Positions 44,414 through 55,578 of a stretch of 64,000 bases of DNA are shown one piece after another; position 1 is the stretch's first letter; each line of letters begins with the position of its first letter. Under the pieces are notes generated by a model. That model was given only the letters and a program-made list of their open reading frames with translations, had not been told where the DNA came from and searched no databases. Position numbers and translations under genes: made by a program. Source of the DNA: Spirodela intermedia (Eukaryota; Streptophyta; Magnoliopsida; Alismatales; Araceae); contig LR746271.1 of NCBI GenBank assembly GCA_902729315.2, forward strand, positions 5,910,001-5,974,000. Reading direction: 5' to 3'.

Positions 44414-45182
44414 CACCATCTCCACCCCCTCCCCTCCTCCCTTCACCAGTGGCAGAAGGGTGGCCGGTGATCTTCCCCCAAAAGTCCGAAGAGCAGGGTT
44501 CTCTCCCACTCTCCCCCTCACCACCCTCTCTCTTTCTCTCGCTGTGTCCTGGGTCAGCTCGCGCTGATGCACGTTAAATGTACAAAACAAAAATAAAGGC
44601 GCATCTTATTCTCTTATCAAATGCTCGTCTAGAGACAGGAGGAAGGCGGAGGGAAGCACGCATGGCAATCAACATACATGTCTATAAATAATGTCCGTGT
44701 GGTTATCTCCTCCAATTGATTGATTTCCAGGAGAAGAAAAATAGGCACCTTTATCTATTTATAGTCATATAGATGCTGACATCAATTGAAATGAAGAGAG
44801 AAAGAGTGCAACACCACGCCCATGGCCGAACACTGCTCCAGTCCGTCCTCGCCGGATGGCTTCAGCAAAGGCGAGATCTCCCCACTAGGAACTAGGAAGC
44901 TGCCCGCAAGGAGAAACATAGTCGAGATTTCAAGGATCCACGGACCAATCACAACCAAGGGATATCAATATTGGGCCAGGCGCAAATACTTTCTAAAGCC
45001 AGTGGATGAGATAGAAGAAGAGTCCGCAGTTTTAACGCCTGGCCCAGACAACAGTGGCCAAAATGAGAGATTCCGAAGCAAGTCAAAGTCGAGGATGCTC
45101 GGAATGACGGAGAGGAATCGGATGATGAAAGTTTTCCACCACCATCAGCAGCACTGAACGCCCTGCTCCATTTTAAAATAGC

Positions 45183-45263
<81 letters not shown>

Positions 45264-45269
45264 CCTTAG
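44414..45269. other. 3' flank of expansin and GA-rich intergenic DNA
   Basis: The expansin 3' UTR, an unsupported 111-codon open frame at 44,822-45,157, and one of the longest GA microsatellites in the window, at about 45,183-45,260 in two blocks. The open frame shows no known domain. Confidence 0.45.
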
Positions 45270-45620
45270 AGATTCTTTACCTGAGAATGTGGCCGGCCAT
45301 CGAAGCTCTAAAGGCAACACGGCCTGGGTGCAGAAACCCAGCTTTGGATGCTAGGATCGTACCCAGAACCAACTGGTTCAAAGCAGTTGACGTGGTAATC
45401 TACACGCCTCTGGGAAGTCGATCCCCACTTCACGCTTGAACCTCTTATCGCCGAGGAACTCCGGGCCGTAGGGATCATGGTTCCCTGCCTAGGATTATAC
45501 ACCCATTTGTGTTTAGTTCGAAGACTGCATTTCTTGGCTCTGCTTGTCTGCCTGCCCCACAACAACCCCAATAACGTTGAAGAGAGGCGCCCGTGGAGCA
45601 ATCAATGTCTCTGAAATCTG
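45270..45620 (-). pseudogene. Remnant of the last exon of a MIKC* MADS-box gene
   Basis: After an acceptor-like TTTCAG at about 45,620 the minus strand reads RDIDCSTGASL. Later, with frame changes, it shows fragments resembling LQLGREPYGPEFLGDKRFKR and GYDPSIQSWVSAPRPCC. These correspond in order to [24 protein letters not shown] and [16 protein letters not shown] in the last exon of the intact gene at 55,579-59,147. The frame is broken several times and no other exon is adjacent. It is therefore a decayed C-terminal fragment from a related MADS gene. Confidence 0.65.
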
Positions 45621-47368
45621 AGATACGGAAAAAAGAATTACTCATTGACGGAAAAGGTATGAAAATACCTGGAATTTTCTTAATATGAGAGTGGAGAATA
45701 CAACAAAGTTGAAGTCAAATAAAAAGGATCATAAAACTTGTGGTACCAGCTTGTTGAAGTAATTTAGTATGGTTTATTAGGCTTAACTTTTTTAGGAGTT
45801 AGTTAGACGGTATTTCTATATTTAGGGTTTGGGTATAAATCCTTATGGACCATGCTATTGAACATGAGCCATATTATTCCATTATCTCTTTTCTTTTTTC
45901 TCTCTTCGCCCTATGAAACTGAAGTCATTCTGCAAGCAAAGTATTGAAGCATTGTTGGAAGATTTATCAGTAAAAAGTGTATTGAAGTTGGATCTCTCAC
46001 TTCATCAAGACTTCTAGGTCTAATCTAGACAAACTTTTCAAGAAAATGGAGGATAAATAAGATTTTAGAGACCTTGTGTAGCATATATCTACCACTAGCT
46101 TTTCTCCTTCTTTTGCTATGTAGGGCACATCTATTAAATTAGATGGTACTAATTTTTGCTTGTGAAAAATCTATTTTGAAAGGTTTATTGGTGCTTAGAA
46201 GAAAAAGTATATATTTCATCAAGCTAAGCCTCAAGTTAAGAATGAAGATTGGAAATTGATGATGATTTTGCTACATGCTTATTGAATAGTATGCAATAAT
46301 ATATTTTTAGACATGATTTAGCCACAAAAATATGGGATGCAGTACATGAGCTATAATCCTATAAGAATAATATTTCTCATCTTTATAAAGGATTGGAAGA
46401 TATTCAAACATTTAAAAAGGTCCTATGGATTTAGTTGACTATTATGGAACCCTTAGATGTTTATGAAATGAATATGAAACTTATCAGTCTATCACAGATG
46501 ATATTATTGAGATGACTAAGTAGAAAGACATTATCCATTCACTGTAGTTTATATCTGCTCCAGGCCCAAAGTATAAAGTAGTAGGGGAACAGATGATGGC
46601 TATAGAGGATATCTCAACTTTAGCACACATATATGCACACCTTACATGACTTGATCCTTTTAGTTCTAACTCACAATCATAGTTGTTTGCTAGGATAACA
46701 ACATGCGGATGAGGTAGAGGGGGAATCCCAAATAGAGGAAGAGGAAGACAGTTTACTAATGATAGTCACATTTGTGACAAGATAAATTATTTTGTGAACA
46801 TTGTCACATAACAAATCATATTGCAGATTGATGTTAGGCTATGGATGTCCTAGTGGACAGACAATACAACTAATTAGATATCTAGAAAAATATGATACAT
46901 TTAGTTAGCATAAATAGAAAACAACAGTCAACCCTATTTATTGTTGCATCATTGATTGACTAGATAGTTACTCATTCTTTGTTTAAAAATTGTTGTGATT
47001 TAAAAATTATTTAGTTTTTGATGCCTCCTTTCATATCATTGGTAATGCTTCTCAATTTAGAGTCTTACAACCTCTATCAAAACCATTTTATGTGTGTGTT
47101 ATAGATGATTCATTATCTTTTGAGACTAGTCTTGGTCATGTTCCTTTTCTCCTTTTTTAAACCTTTTAGATGCCATACATGCACACCACTTTATCTTAAA
47201 TCTTTTGTTAATTAGTCTACTAAAAACATTCCTTAAATGTTGTGTCCTCTACTATGATATCTGCTTTGTGTTACATAATCTTTGAATGATCAACTAGATA
47301 GTTACCTGCTTTTGTTGATTAGTCAACTTGTGAAATTCCTTAAACATTTTGTCTTCTACTATGATACC

Positions 47369-49010
47369 TGATAAGTCTTCATTATCATGAGTTAATAATT
47401 AGTAAATAATATATTTTTAGCCTTAACTCGTGATAAATAGACTTATATTTATGTTAAAGTGTGAAAAGTGGTTTTCAGTTGATTAATGTGATTTTTTGGG
47501 TAATTATGTGATTTTATATGAATTTATATGATTTTTACAATCTTACTTTTGAGATAAATGAAGAAAAAGAAATAAAACTAAAATATTACAAAATGGGGGG
47601 GACCCGTCGGCTGGCCGGTCCCGCAAGCGGGTCGGAAGCTCAATCGGGGAGTAGCCGCGAGCATGGGCTCGAGCGGCTTGGACTGATAGGGGCACGTGTG
47701 CGCCACTCCCCTTCCACGTCACTGGTGGTCAGCCGGCTGTGGGGCAAGGAGTGGTCGTACATGCGAGAGAAGGGACTTTGCTTAGAAAGCTAACATTACT
47801 ATATATTCGCCTGAAAAATCGGCACACAACCAATGTGGGACTAAACCCACGTCACACCTTCCTCAGAAGGGGCGGACAACCGGCGCGGGTTCAAATCCTC
47901 CCAAAGTCAAAATTCATATATTTTTATCTGATTATCGTGACTTTCCTGCAGATCGCCGGTGAAGGATTAAGCAACCAGAATCGCTAGATCATCGGCGAAA
48001 ATCTCGTCAACCCGATTCGCGGAGCATTGCTACTAAAATTGCTGAATGATTCGCGATAAAAGGATCGCGAATCCATCGAGTAAATGATCTCCGATTGATC
48101 GACGAACAAGCCGTCGTCGGGAAGAGGACGATCCGCCGGGAGACGAGTCGCCACCTCCTGAGAGCGTACCAGATGCGATGAAGAGCCTCCTCTTACTGCG
48201 CGGACCTGAGGATGAAGCTCCCTAACACGCGCCCCACCTCCATCCAGCTCCTCTCCGTCTGGTGACAGCCGCTGGAGAGCCGCAAAGTCGCCGTTTTTCC
48301 GCTCCACCGGGTGACAACCGCCGAAGACGACTCGGCAACCCATTTCATTAATTTCTAGACTTCGCGAGAAGATCTAGAGATTGCCCACGTCGTCTTTGCC
48401 TAAGGAGAGCCTTCGAGGCCGTGGACACTGCACGACGATCCTCCCGAACGCTCAGGATTCCGGTGCATCGCCGACGCATCGCCGTCGCGACGCCGGAACT
48501 CTGTTTTCCTACTTTCAAACTTACTTTACGCTTCATTTAGTGATACTTTTTGTGATTTTAATTTACCAAAATATACTTTGTTCTATTACGATTCTTCCTA
48601 CTTTTACAGATCTTAATTTGATTAACTAAATCGTTTGTAATCGCTTTCGTAAGAATCGCCGGGCGGAACTCTGTTTCCACCCGATTCGCGTTTGCTGGGT
48701 GCTGACATCATCATGACGTCCGCACCCTTATTTTCTTCTTTTTCGTGAATTTTAAATATATTTCCTTTTCATTTCCTAGTATAAAATTCATAGAAAATCG
48801 TATTCATTGAGAAAAATTCTGAATAATTACCAGATATTATATTACATCCCTGTGATCGACTTGGAAAATTACCGCTATTTTTGGAAGTTTTATTGAATTA
48901 TAATTGATATATTTATTCAGAAATACTTCTAAATATCCGAAAATTCATATTTTCTAGTTTTATAAATTTTATATTTACGTGATTTAATATACAACGACTG
49001 AGTCGTGTCA
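47369..49010 (-). mobile_element. Solo LTR, copy B, with target duplication ATACC, inserted in copia DNA
   Basis: A 1,642-bp unit runs from TGATAAGTCTTC to GAGTCGTGTCA and is flanked by ATACC at 47,364-47,368 and 49,011-49,015. It is the reverse complement relative of solo LTR A (25,331-26,967) over its whole length, about nine bases in ten by eye. It interrupts decayed copia sequence. The snRNA-type element is present but altered (GTCCCACATTG, minus strand, 47,831-47,841; TATATA at 47,800-47,805). Confidence 0.87.
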
Positions 49011-50821
49011 ATACCTACTTTGTGCTACATGCACACGACTTTCTTTACTAAGGCCTCTATCCACGCACTTGCAGTCACATGCCATTACAACATCTTAATC
49101 TTCTTTTCTTCAACTACATCACATGTCGGGTTGTCCTAGTATAATGGTGCTTCAACTATAGTTTTCGAGTCTTCCCTTCTCCGGAATATTAAATTGTGAA
49201 GTATGTTAGTATGAAAAATATTATCATTCTTCATTTTAATTTAGACATGTTAGTTGAGAATAATTTATTTTTGTTGTACTTCATGCTGATTTATGGGACC
49301 TAGTCAAAGTTCCTAGTCTCTGTGAATTTTGTTATTTCTTTGTGTTAGTTGATTATTGCACTCAAGTAACTTAGTTCTATATGTTTAGATAAAAGAATGA
49401 AATTTCTTATATTATTTAAAATTTCTCTAAATAAGTACAAACTCAATTTATATTAACATAAGAGCTTTAGTAGTGATAATGACATTGAGTTTGTTAATAG
49501 TACAATGTCTACCTTTTTTCTTTAGGGGTACTCCACCACACTTCATGTGTTCAAACATCCCAATAAAATAGTGACAAAGTGTAAGTTATGACATCTATTA
49601 GAAGTCACATGTGCCCTAATGTTTTAGATGTATGTTTCTAGTTCATATTGGTCTGATGATGTTCTTACTATAAGTTATCTCATCAATCATGTCTAATCAT
49701 CTAGTCTTGTGAGTAAAATTTCTTATTCTACTCTATGTCTAGGCAAAGAGTTATTCCTTTACCTTCCTCATATCTTTGATTACGTTTGTTTTGCTCACCT
49801 CTACCACTCTAATAAACTTACTCCTTGTGCTATCAAATGTATCTTTGTGGGTTACTTGAAAACTCATAAGGATACTGATGCTTTGACTTATCCACATGGG
49901 GATCATATGGACATTACCTTCTTTAATGATTATCCGTATTTCACAAAATTTAGTTCTTCTAATATTTCTTATACTCCACTTATTTCCTTAATTATGCACT
50001 TAGCACCTCACTCTACATATCCAAGACTCAACCAAAACTAAGTTATCCCTGTTGATTCGTCATCACTAGATGATATTGAATGACTTACCATTATTGAATC
50101 ATCATCTCCTTTACTTATTCTTACCTCATCTAATAAATATCCTTCATAGATCTTTGCCTCATATCTACCTTCTAATTTGGATATTTTTATTCTATTTTTT
50201 AAAGTTCATTGTTCTTGTACTCGTTATCAATTGAATAATTTTATGACCATTGATCAATTACCTGAGTCTACAAAATATTTTTTCCTTTCTATTAACAATC
50301 ATTATTCTATGTGCTCACATTGAGATGTTACAACATCTTTCTTAGAAGGCTGCTATGGTTAAAGAGATGTTCACTTTACTTTCCAAGAAGACTAGAGATC
50401 TTGTAGACTTACCTCTTAGTGCTTGATTATGGGGTGTAGATGTGTATCTATTCTTAAGTACATTATTGATGGCTCTAAAAATTGACATAAAGCTCAATTA
50501 GTAGCCAAAGGTTATACTTAGACACATGGTATTGATTACTCTGAGACATTTTATATAGTGGCTTGTTAAATTCAATTTGCATCTTATTTTTTATTGTGGT
50601 TAATTTTGAATGGTTCATAATTCTTTTCTTTATGAGGATATCAATGAGGAAGTTTATATGGAGCAATCATCAAGGTTTATTACCTTAAATTAGAATGTTT
50701 ACAAACTTCAAAAGGTTATATATAGGTTGAAAGAAAGTTATTGGGCTTGGTTTGCAGCTGAAGATGGTTTGAAGTAGGTTTTATATAACATTTGATAGAG
50801 GGGGAGCCATGGGGCTCTAGG

Positions 50822-51050
50822 ATCTGCTTGTGATAGAGGTCTACCCAAGAGATGGGGAGGGTGAAGCTGAAGATCAAGAGGCTGGAGAACACCAATGGCT
50901 GGCATGTCACTTACTTGAAAAGAAGACCAAGGATCCTGGATAAGGCAAATGAGATGTTCATACTATGTGACATTCATCATGCTTCTAATGTTCTCTCACA
51001 TTGAGAAACCTGCACTCTACATTGGGGAGCACAAGTATAATTTCTCATAG
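50822..51050 (+). pseudogene. MADS-box exon 1 fragment within copia DNA
   Basis: From the ATG at about 50,853 the frame reads [20 protein letters not shown] then YLKRRPRILDKANEMFILCD. This is nearly the MADS domain of the intact gene ([39 protein letters not shown]). The match includes about 30 bp of 5' leader and goes past the exon 1 donor (GGGGAGCACAAGTATAATT against GGGGAGCGCAGGTACC). After CDIHH the frame is broken. Key basic residues and the hydrophobic core are changed, so it is not functional. Genomic intron sequence argues against an mRNA-derived copy. Confidence 0.8.
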
Positions 51051-52800
51051 GAAAGGGAAGAGAAAATATCTTAGAAATCAATGATATCTTATCTCAAACT
51101 TTTTCATTATTTAAATATTTCTCACCCTCATATAAGATGTTTTTATCACCCTTAATTATGTCTTGATTCCATCCAACATCTTAAAAATTTTAAGACAAGG
51201 AGAATGAAAACAAGCTATGAATAAAGACTTGAGAGCATTAAAGAAGAACTACACATGAGAATTAATCAAACTATTACAAGGAAACAATATTGTAAGATGT
51301 AAATAGGTTTTTATGATTAAATCTATGTGGAAGCTACATTAGAGAGGTATAAAACTTGTTTGGTGGCTAAAGGTTACACTCAAACTTATAGGATGAATTA
51401 TTGAAAGATACTTTCCTTGACTATAAAAATGAGTACCATTAAAATCTTACCCTTTTTATTAGTAAATTATGATTGAGAAATTCAAAAATTTGATATAAAA
51501 AATGACTTCTTACATGAAGAATTAGAGGAAGAATTTTATAAAAATGTTTTCAAAGGTATAACAAAAAATGGAAAGAGATATGGTATTCAAGTTAAAAAAG
51601 ATATTATATGGACTTAAGTAATCCCCTAGAGCTTGGTTTAGTCAATTAGGATATAACTCATGTAGTATAGACCACATTATTTATTAAACACTCAACTTCA
51701 AGGAGAATTACAATCTTTTTAATATATGTAGATGATGTAATAGTGATTGAGAAAGGTAAGGTTAAATGAACTCCTAAGAAAGAACCTATTAAAAGAATTT
51801 GACATTAAGATGCTAGAAAAGTTAAGATATTTTTAAGAATTGAGTAGCATATTCAAAACAAGGTATATTTATATCACAACACACATTTATTAGATATTTT
51901 ACAAGATACATAAAAATTAGGTTGTAAACCTATGACTACTCCTATTGATCTAAATCATAAACTTAGTAATGTGGAATAGAGTAGTCATGTAGATATGCTT
52001 ATATATCATAAACTTGTAGGAAAGTTAATCCATCTTTCTCATTTTAGACCCAGCATCTCATGTCTTTAACTAATTCATGCATGACCAAAGAGAAGTTCAT
52101 CTTTTTGATGTTGAGAAGGTTCTACAATACCTAAAGGAGACTCACATGAGATGCATCTTATGTAAGAAATATGAAAGAATGTACATTGAAGTTTATATTC
52201 AATTAATAGTCTACTTTAGACTATTTTAGACTCTATTGCCAATTAATAGTCTACTTTAGACTCCTAAACTCTTTTTATTGGCAATGTCATTACTTGGCAT
52301 ATTAAAAAACAAATGGTGGTGAAATCTAATACTGAGTCTGAGTTTTGAGTTATGGCACAAAGTATTTGTGTACTATGGGTGAAAAGTATTCTAGAAGATT
52401 TGAGAATCAATTAGCATAGACCCATCAAATTATACTATGACGAAAAATCAATCATTAGCATAGATCATAATCTAGTATTACATGATTAGACTAAACACAT
52501 AGAAATAGATTAACATGTTATTAAATAGAAGTTGAAAATAGGCATAATTTGTACACCATATGTTACAACTCATGATTAGTTTTAGATGTGCTTACTAAAG
52601 GATTGAATGGGCCAACTTTGGAATGACTTACGTTAAGATTGAATGACATCCACTTACAAACCTCAAGGGGAATTGTTGAAGGTTGCTATGATATTTTCCT
52701 TTTATGAATTGTAGTATTACCCTTTCTTTCTTGTATTAGTTAGTTTGAGTTTGGAATAAGTGAACCCATTAAGATAAATTTGACTCAGCTATTAGGTAAT

Positions 52801-53237
52801 GCATATAATAAGGTATCTATTTTTTTCGAAGTAAGTCGGTCATTTTTCACCCCCATTTTTCTCTCTCACCAACCCTCGGATGCTCTCTCCGGAGGCGGAG
52901 AGACTTATCGTAGCAATGGAAAGGTCATCAGCGATCGTGAAGATTCAACAGAAAGTGTTAATATTTTTTTTTTGTGGCACTCGAGAATTCCAGGAGGACT
53001 CTGGTGCCGAGTTTGCAATGACGGGGGAACTTGTCGCCTGCGCACGTGGAGGAAGGCCTCCTCGAGGTGACGAGCCGGCCCATTTCAAGACTTCTCTTAG
53101 ACCACTTCCGTGCATAAAAAGTCCTGATAAAAAGGCCGGCCTCCTCGGCCCATTTCAAGGCTTTGCTTAGATCAAGCTCTGTGCAGCAACATGCCGATAA
53201 AAAGGCCCTTTGAGAGGGTTAAAGGGAAGCTACTCTG
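52801..53237. other. Intergenic region after the copia remains
   Basis: About 440 bp with a short duplicated phrase ('aaggcc...ggcccatttcaag', near 53,078 and 53,148; 'gataaaaaggcc' near 53,127 and 53,193). The A-run at 53,194-53,198 reads as TTTTT on the minus strand and would end tRNA transcription. No gene is seen. Confidence 0.4.
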
Positions 53238-53309
53238 TATCAGAGCCAGGTTTCGATCCTGGGACCTGTGGGTTATGGGCCCACCACGCTTCCGCTGCGC
53301 CACTCTGAT
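53238..53309 (-). tRNA. tRNA-iMet: Initiator tRNA-Met (CAT)
   Basis: 72 nt folding as a cloverleaf: acceptor ATCAGAG/CTCTGAT with A as discriminator, D arm GCGC...GCGT, anticodon stem GTGGG/CCCAC with loop CCCATAA (anticodon CAT), and T arm CCAGG ATCGAAA CCTGG. The A1 pairing and the ATCGAAA T loop are hallmarks of plant initiator tRNA. No intron. A T-run for Pol III termination lies about 40 nt downstream. Confidence 0.95.
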
Positions 53310-53656
53310 TTTTATTAATGTTATGGATTCTTTCAATAAATAGTAATATAAACACCTCGCATTCCCCCACCCGTCGTGCCTGATCATATCGGGCCCACAG
53401 CGCGAGCTTCAACCAACGGGGTTGCGGCGAAAGATTTCTCGGGTGGGAAGGCGATAAGGAGGGATAAGGGTGGCGAGTTTCTATTGGCCGGGCCAGCCCT
53501 CCACCCGCCCCCCAGCCAACGTCCGCCACAAGAGATATCGGCCCCCCTCCCCCATCAACGACCAGGGGTTTGTTTACAAAGGAGCTACCCGCCGCGAGTG
53601 AAGCTCCGGAAGACCAGTGAGGAGGAGAGGCCACCGAGACCCCACCCGCCGGAGAG
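53310..53656 (+). promoter_or_regulatory. LHCA4 promoter region with paired I-boxes
   Basis: Two GATAAGG I-box motifs at 53,453-53,459 and 53,463-53,469 lie about 190-200 bp upstream of the LHCA4 start. I-boxes are common in light-regulated plant photosynthesis promoters. The iMet tRNA gene faces away at the far end. Confidence 0.5.
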
Positions 53657-54638
53657 ATGGCCACCGTCGCGACTCAGGCGTCCCTCGCCGTCATCCGGCC
53701 GTGCTCCCGGTCGCGGTTCCTCAGCGGATCCTCCGGCAAGCTCCCCCGGGATTTCTCCGCACTCTCCAGGACGCCCTCCTCCACCCGGAGCCTCGGCGCC
53801 TTCCGCGTCGAGGCGAAGAAGGGCGAGTGGCTCCCCGGCCTGGCCTCCCCCTCCTACCTCAACGGCAGGTGACAGACGCAAGCAAAAAACTTTTCAGTTC
53901 ACCTCTCACCTCTCGCTGTTCTCTCTCTCTCTCTTTCTGTTCTTCTCGCCGGTCGGCTGATGGAGGCAGGTCTTGCCTGTGGCTGCAGCCTGCCCGGAGA
54001 CAACGGGTTCGACCCACTGGGACTGGCGGAGGACCCAGAGAACCTCAGGTGGTTCGTGCAGGCGGAGCTGGTGAACGGACGGTGGGCGATGCTGGGGGTG
54101 GCGGGCATGCTGCTGCCGGAGGTGTTCACGAAGATCGGCGTGATCAACGTGCCCGAGTGGTACGACGCCGGCAAGCAGGAGTACTTCGCCTCTTCCTCCA
54201 CGCTCTTCGTCATCGAGTTCATCCTGTTCCACTACGTGGAGATCCGGCGGTGGCAGGACATCAAGAACCCCGGCAGCGTCAACCAGGACCCCATCTTCAA
54301 GAGCTACAGCCTCCCCCCCAACGAGGTCGGCTACCCCGGCGGCATCTTCAACCCCCTCAACTTCGCCCCCACCCTCGAGGCCAAGGAGAAGGAGATCGCC
54401 AACGGTATGCTCTCTCTCTCTCTCTCTCTCCCTCCCTCCCTCCCTCTCCTTTCAGTTGCTCATCTCCAGCCGGAGAGTGATCTGACTCGTCGTCGTCTCT
54501 GCAGGGCGACTGGCTATGCTGGCCTTCCTCGGCTTCGTCATCCAGCACAATATAACCGGCAAGGGCCCCTTCGAGAACCTGCTCCAACACCTCTCCGACC
54601 CCTGGCACAACACCATAATCCAGACCCTCAGCAGCTAG
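53657..54638 (+). CDS. LHCA4: Photosystem I antenna chlorophyll a/b-binding protein Lhca4
   Basis: Three exons, 53,657-53,868, 53,989-54,404 and 54,505-54,638, giving 253 residues. A ~50-residue Ser/Arg-rich plastid transit peptide ends near [13 protein letters not shown]. The three thylakoid helices and their chlorophyll ligands are present: helix 1 with [20 protein letters not shown], helix 2 around [20 protein letters not shown], helix 3 with [20 protein letters not shown]. The [12 protein letters not shown] loop and the C-terminal [16 protein letters not shown] identify Lhca4, which pairs with Lhca1 on the PsaF side of photosystem I and carries red chlorophylls. Length is as expected. Intron 2 contains CT repeats. 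Confidence 0.96.
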
Positions 54639-55578
54639 GCCAACTCCATCCGGCGACCCACCATGTCTAGAAACCTCATGCGCTTCTCTCTCCTCATATT
54701 ATCCCCTCCCTCCCTTTCCTCCCTTTCCTCCCTTTCCTCCCTTTCCTCCCTGCCCTCCCTCCCTCCCTCCCTCCCTCCCTCCCCTCTCTCTCTACATGGG
54801 CTACACACATCATCATACGATGTGCACACAATTCGCTGCGTGATGTCACGGCGCGGTGCAAGAACAGGAAGGACCAACCGGATGGAGGATGTACAGAGAA
54901 GGAAAGAAGGGGGGACTGAGAAGGAGGCGTTGACCCTGGAAATGTTTGTAGCATCCATCGCCTTGTAATATCAATCACTATGTGTTTCCATCCGCGCATC
55001 ATTCATTCGTACGTTCAGACAACGTCAGACGTGTAATGTACAAGAGAAATACGCCGCCTCGCCGACGAACTTAACAGCCATGGAAGGGAAAGTTACAGAA
55101 TAACAGAAAACAATAAAAAATCTTTGCTTGCCAATTACTCCCCGGGTGAGAAATCTCCGGCGGATGGGCGATCGCCCACCATGGTCTCCGCCGTCTGAGC
55201 GTGTATAATTGTCCTTCACCGTTGCTGATTCCTCCCCCCCTTCATCGGGGTTGACGTGTCGTGAAGGGTGCCGCCGCCGCCGCCATGTATATTCGTATAT
55301 CATCTGCCGGCCGGCCGCACCCCCACCGCGGCGGAGAATGGCTGCGGTGGAGCTTCTCGGACGCCTCAGCAGAGGGTGTTCTCGTCGTTCGATGGCTTCA
55401 TCAATGGCGACAAGGTGGAATCAGGAAGCTGGCCACCGGCAAACAACGACCCAAAAATTAGTGATTATTGCCTGTCACTAAAGGAATTTTTTTTTTGCAG
55501 GGGTACGCTGAAAGAAATATTTCCGCTCTAGTTTCTTCGGCATTAAATATGAGCACTTGTTTCATATAACTAAGTTCA
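54639..55578. other. Convergent 3' flank of LHCA4 and MADS genes
   Basis: 940 bp between convergent stop codons. It holds a CCCTCC/CCTTTCCT polypyrimidine block at about 54,703-54,792, then mixed sequence with the LHCA4 3' UTR at the start and the MADS 3' UTR at the end. No gene is supported. Confidence 0.45.

Larger units (their letters stand above)
45750..52800 (+). mobile_element. Mosaic of decayed Ty1/copia retrotransposon sequence
   Basis: Plus-strand remains in copia order: gag near 46,125-46,230 (KLDGTNFCL), integrase C-terminal part near 49,700-49,980 (YVCFAHLYHSNKLTPCAIKC) and reverse transcriptase near 50,400-50,760. A second reverse-transcriptase segment lies near 51,330-51,650 (LVAKGYTQTY, FDIKNDFLHEE). 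RNase H is near 52,300-52,630 (TKHIEID, then CTPYV). A purine-rich CAAGGGGAATTGTTG at about 52,661-52,678 looks like the polypurine tract and start of the 3' LTR. The two RT segments overlap in content, so at least two copia copies are involved. Stops are frequent. A solo LTR and a MADS fragment interrupt it. Outer limits are approximate. Confidence 0.75.

Noticed and set aside
44822-45157. 111-codon open frame after the expansin gene
   Set aside because: No domain, no splice partners and no family resemblance; it ends next to a long GA tract.
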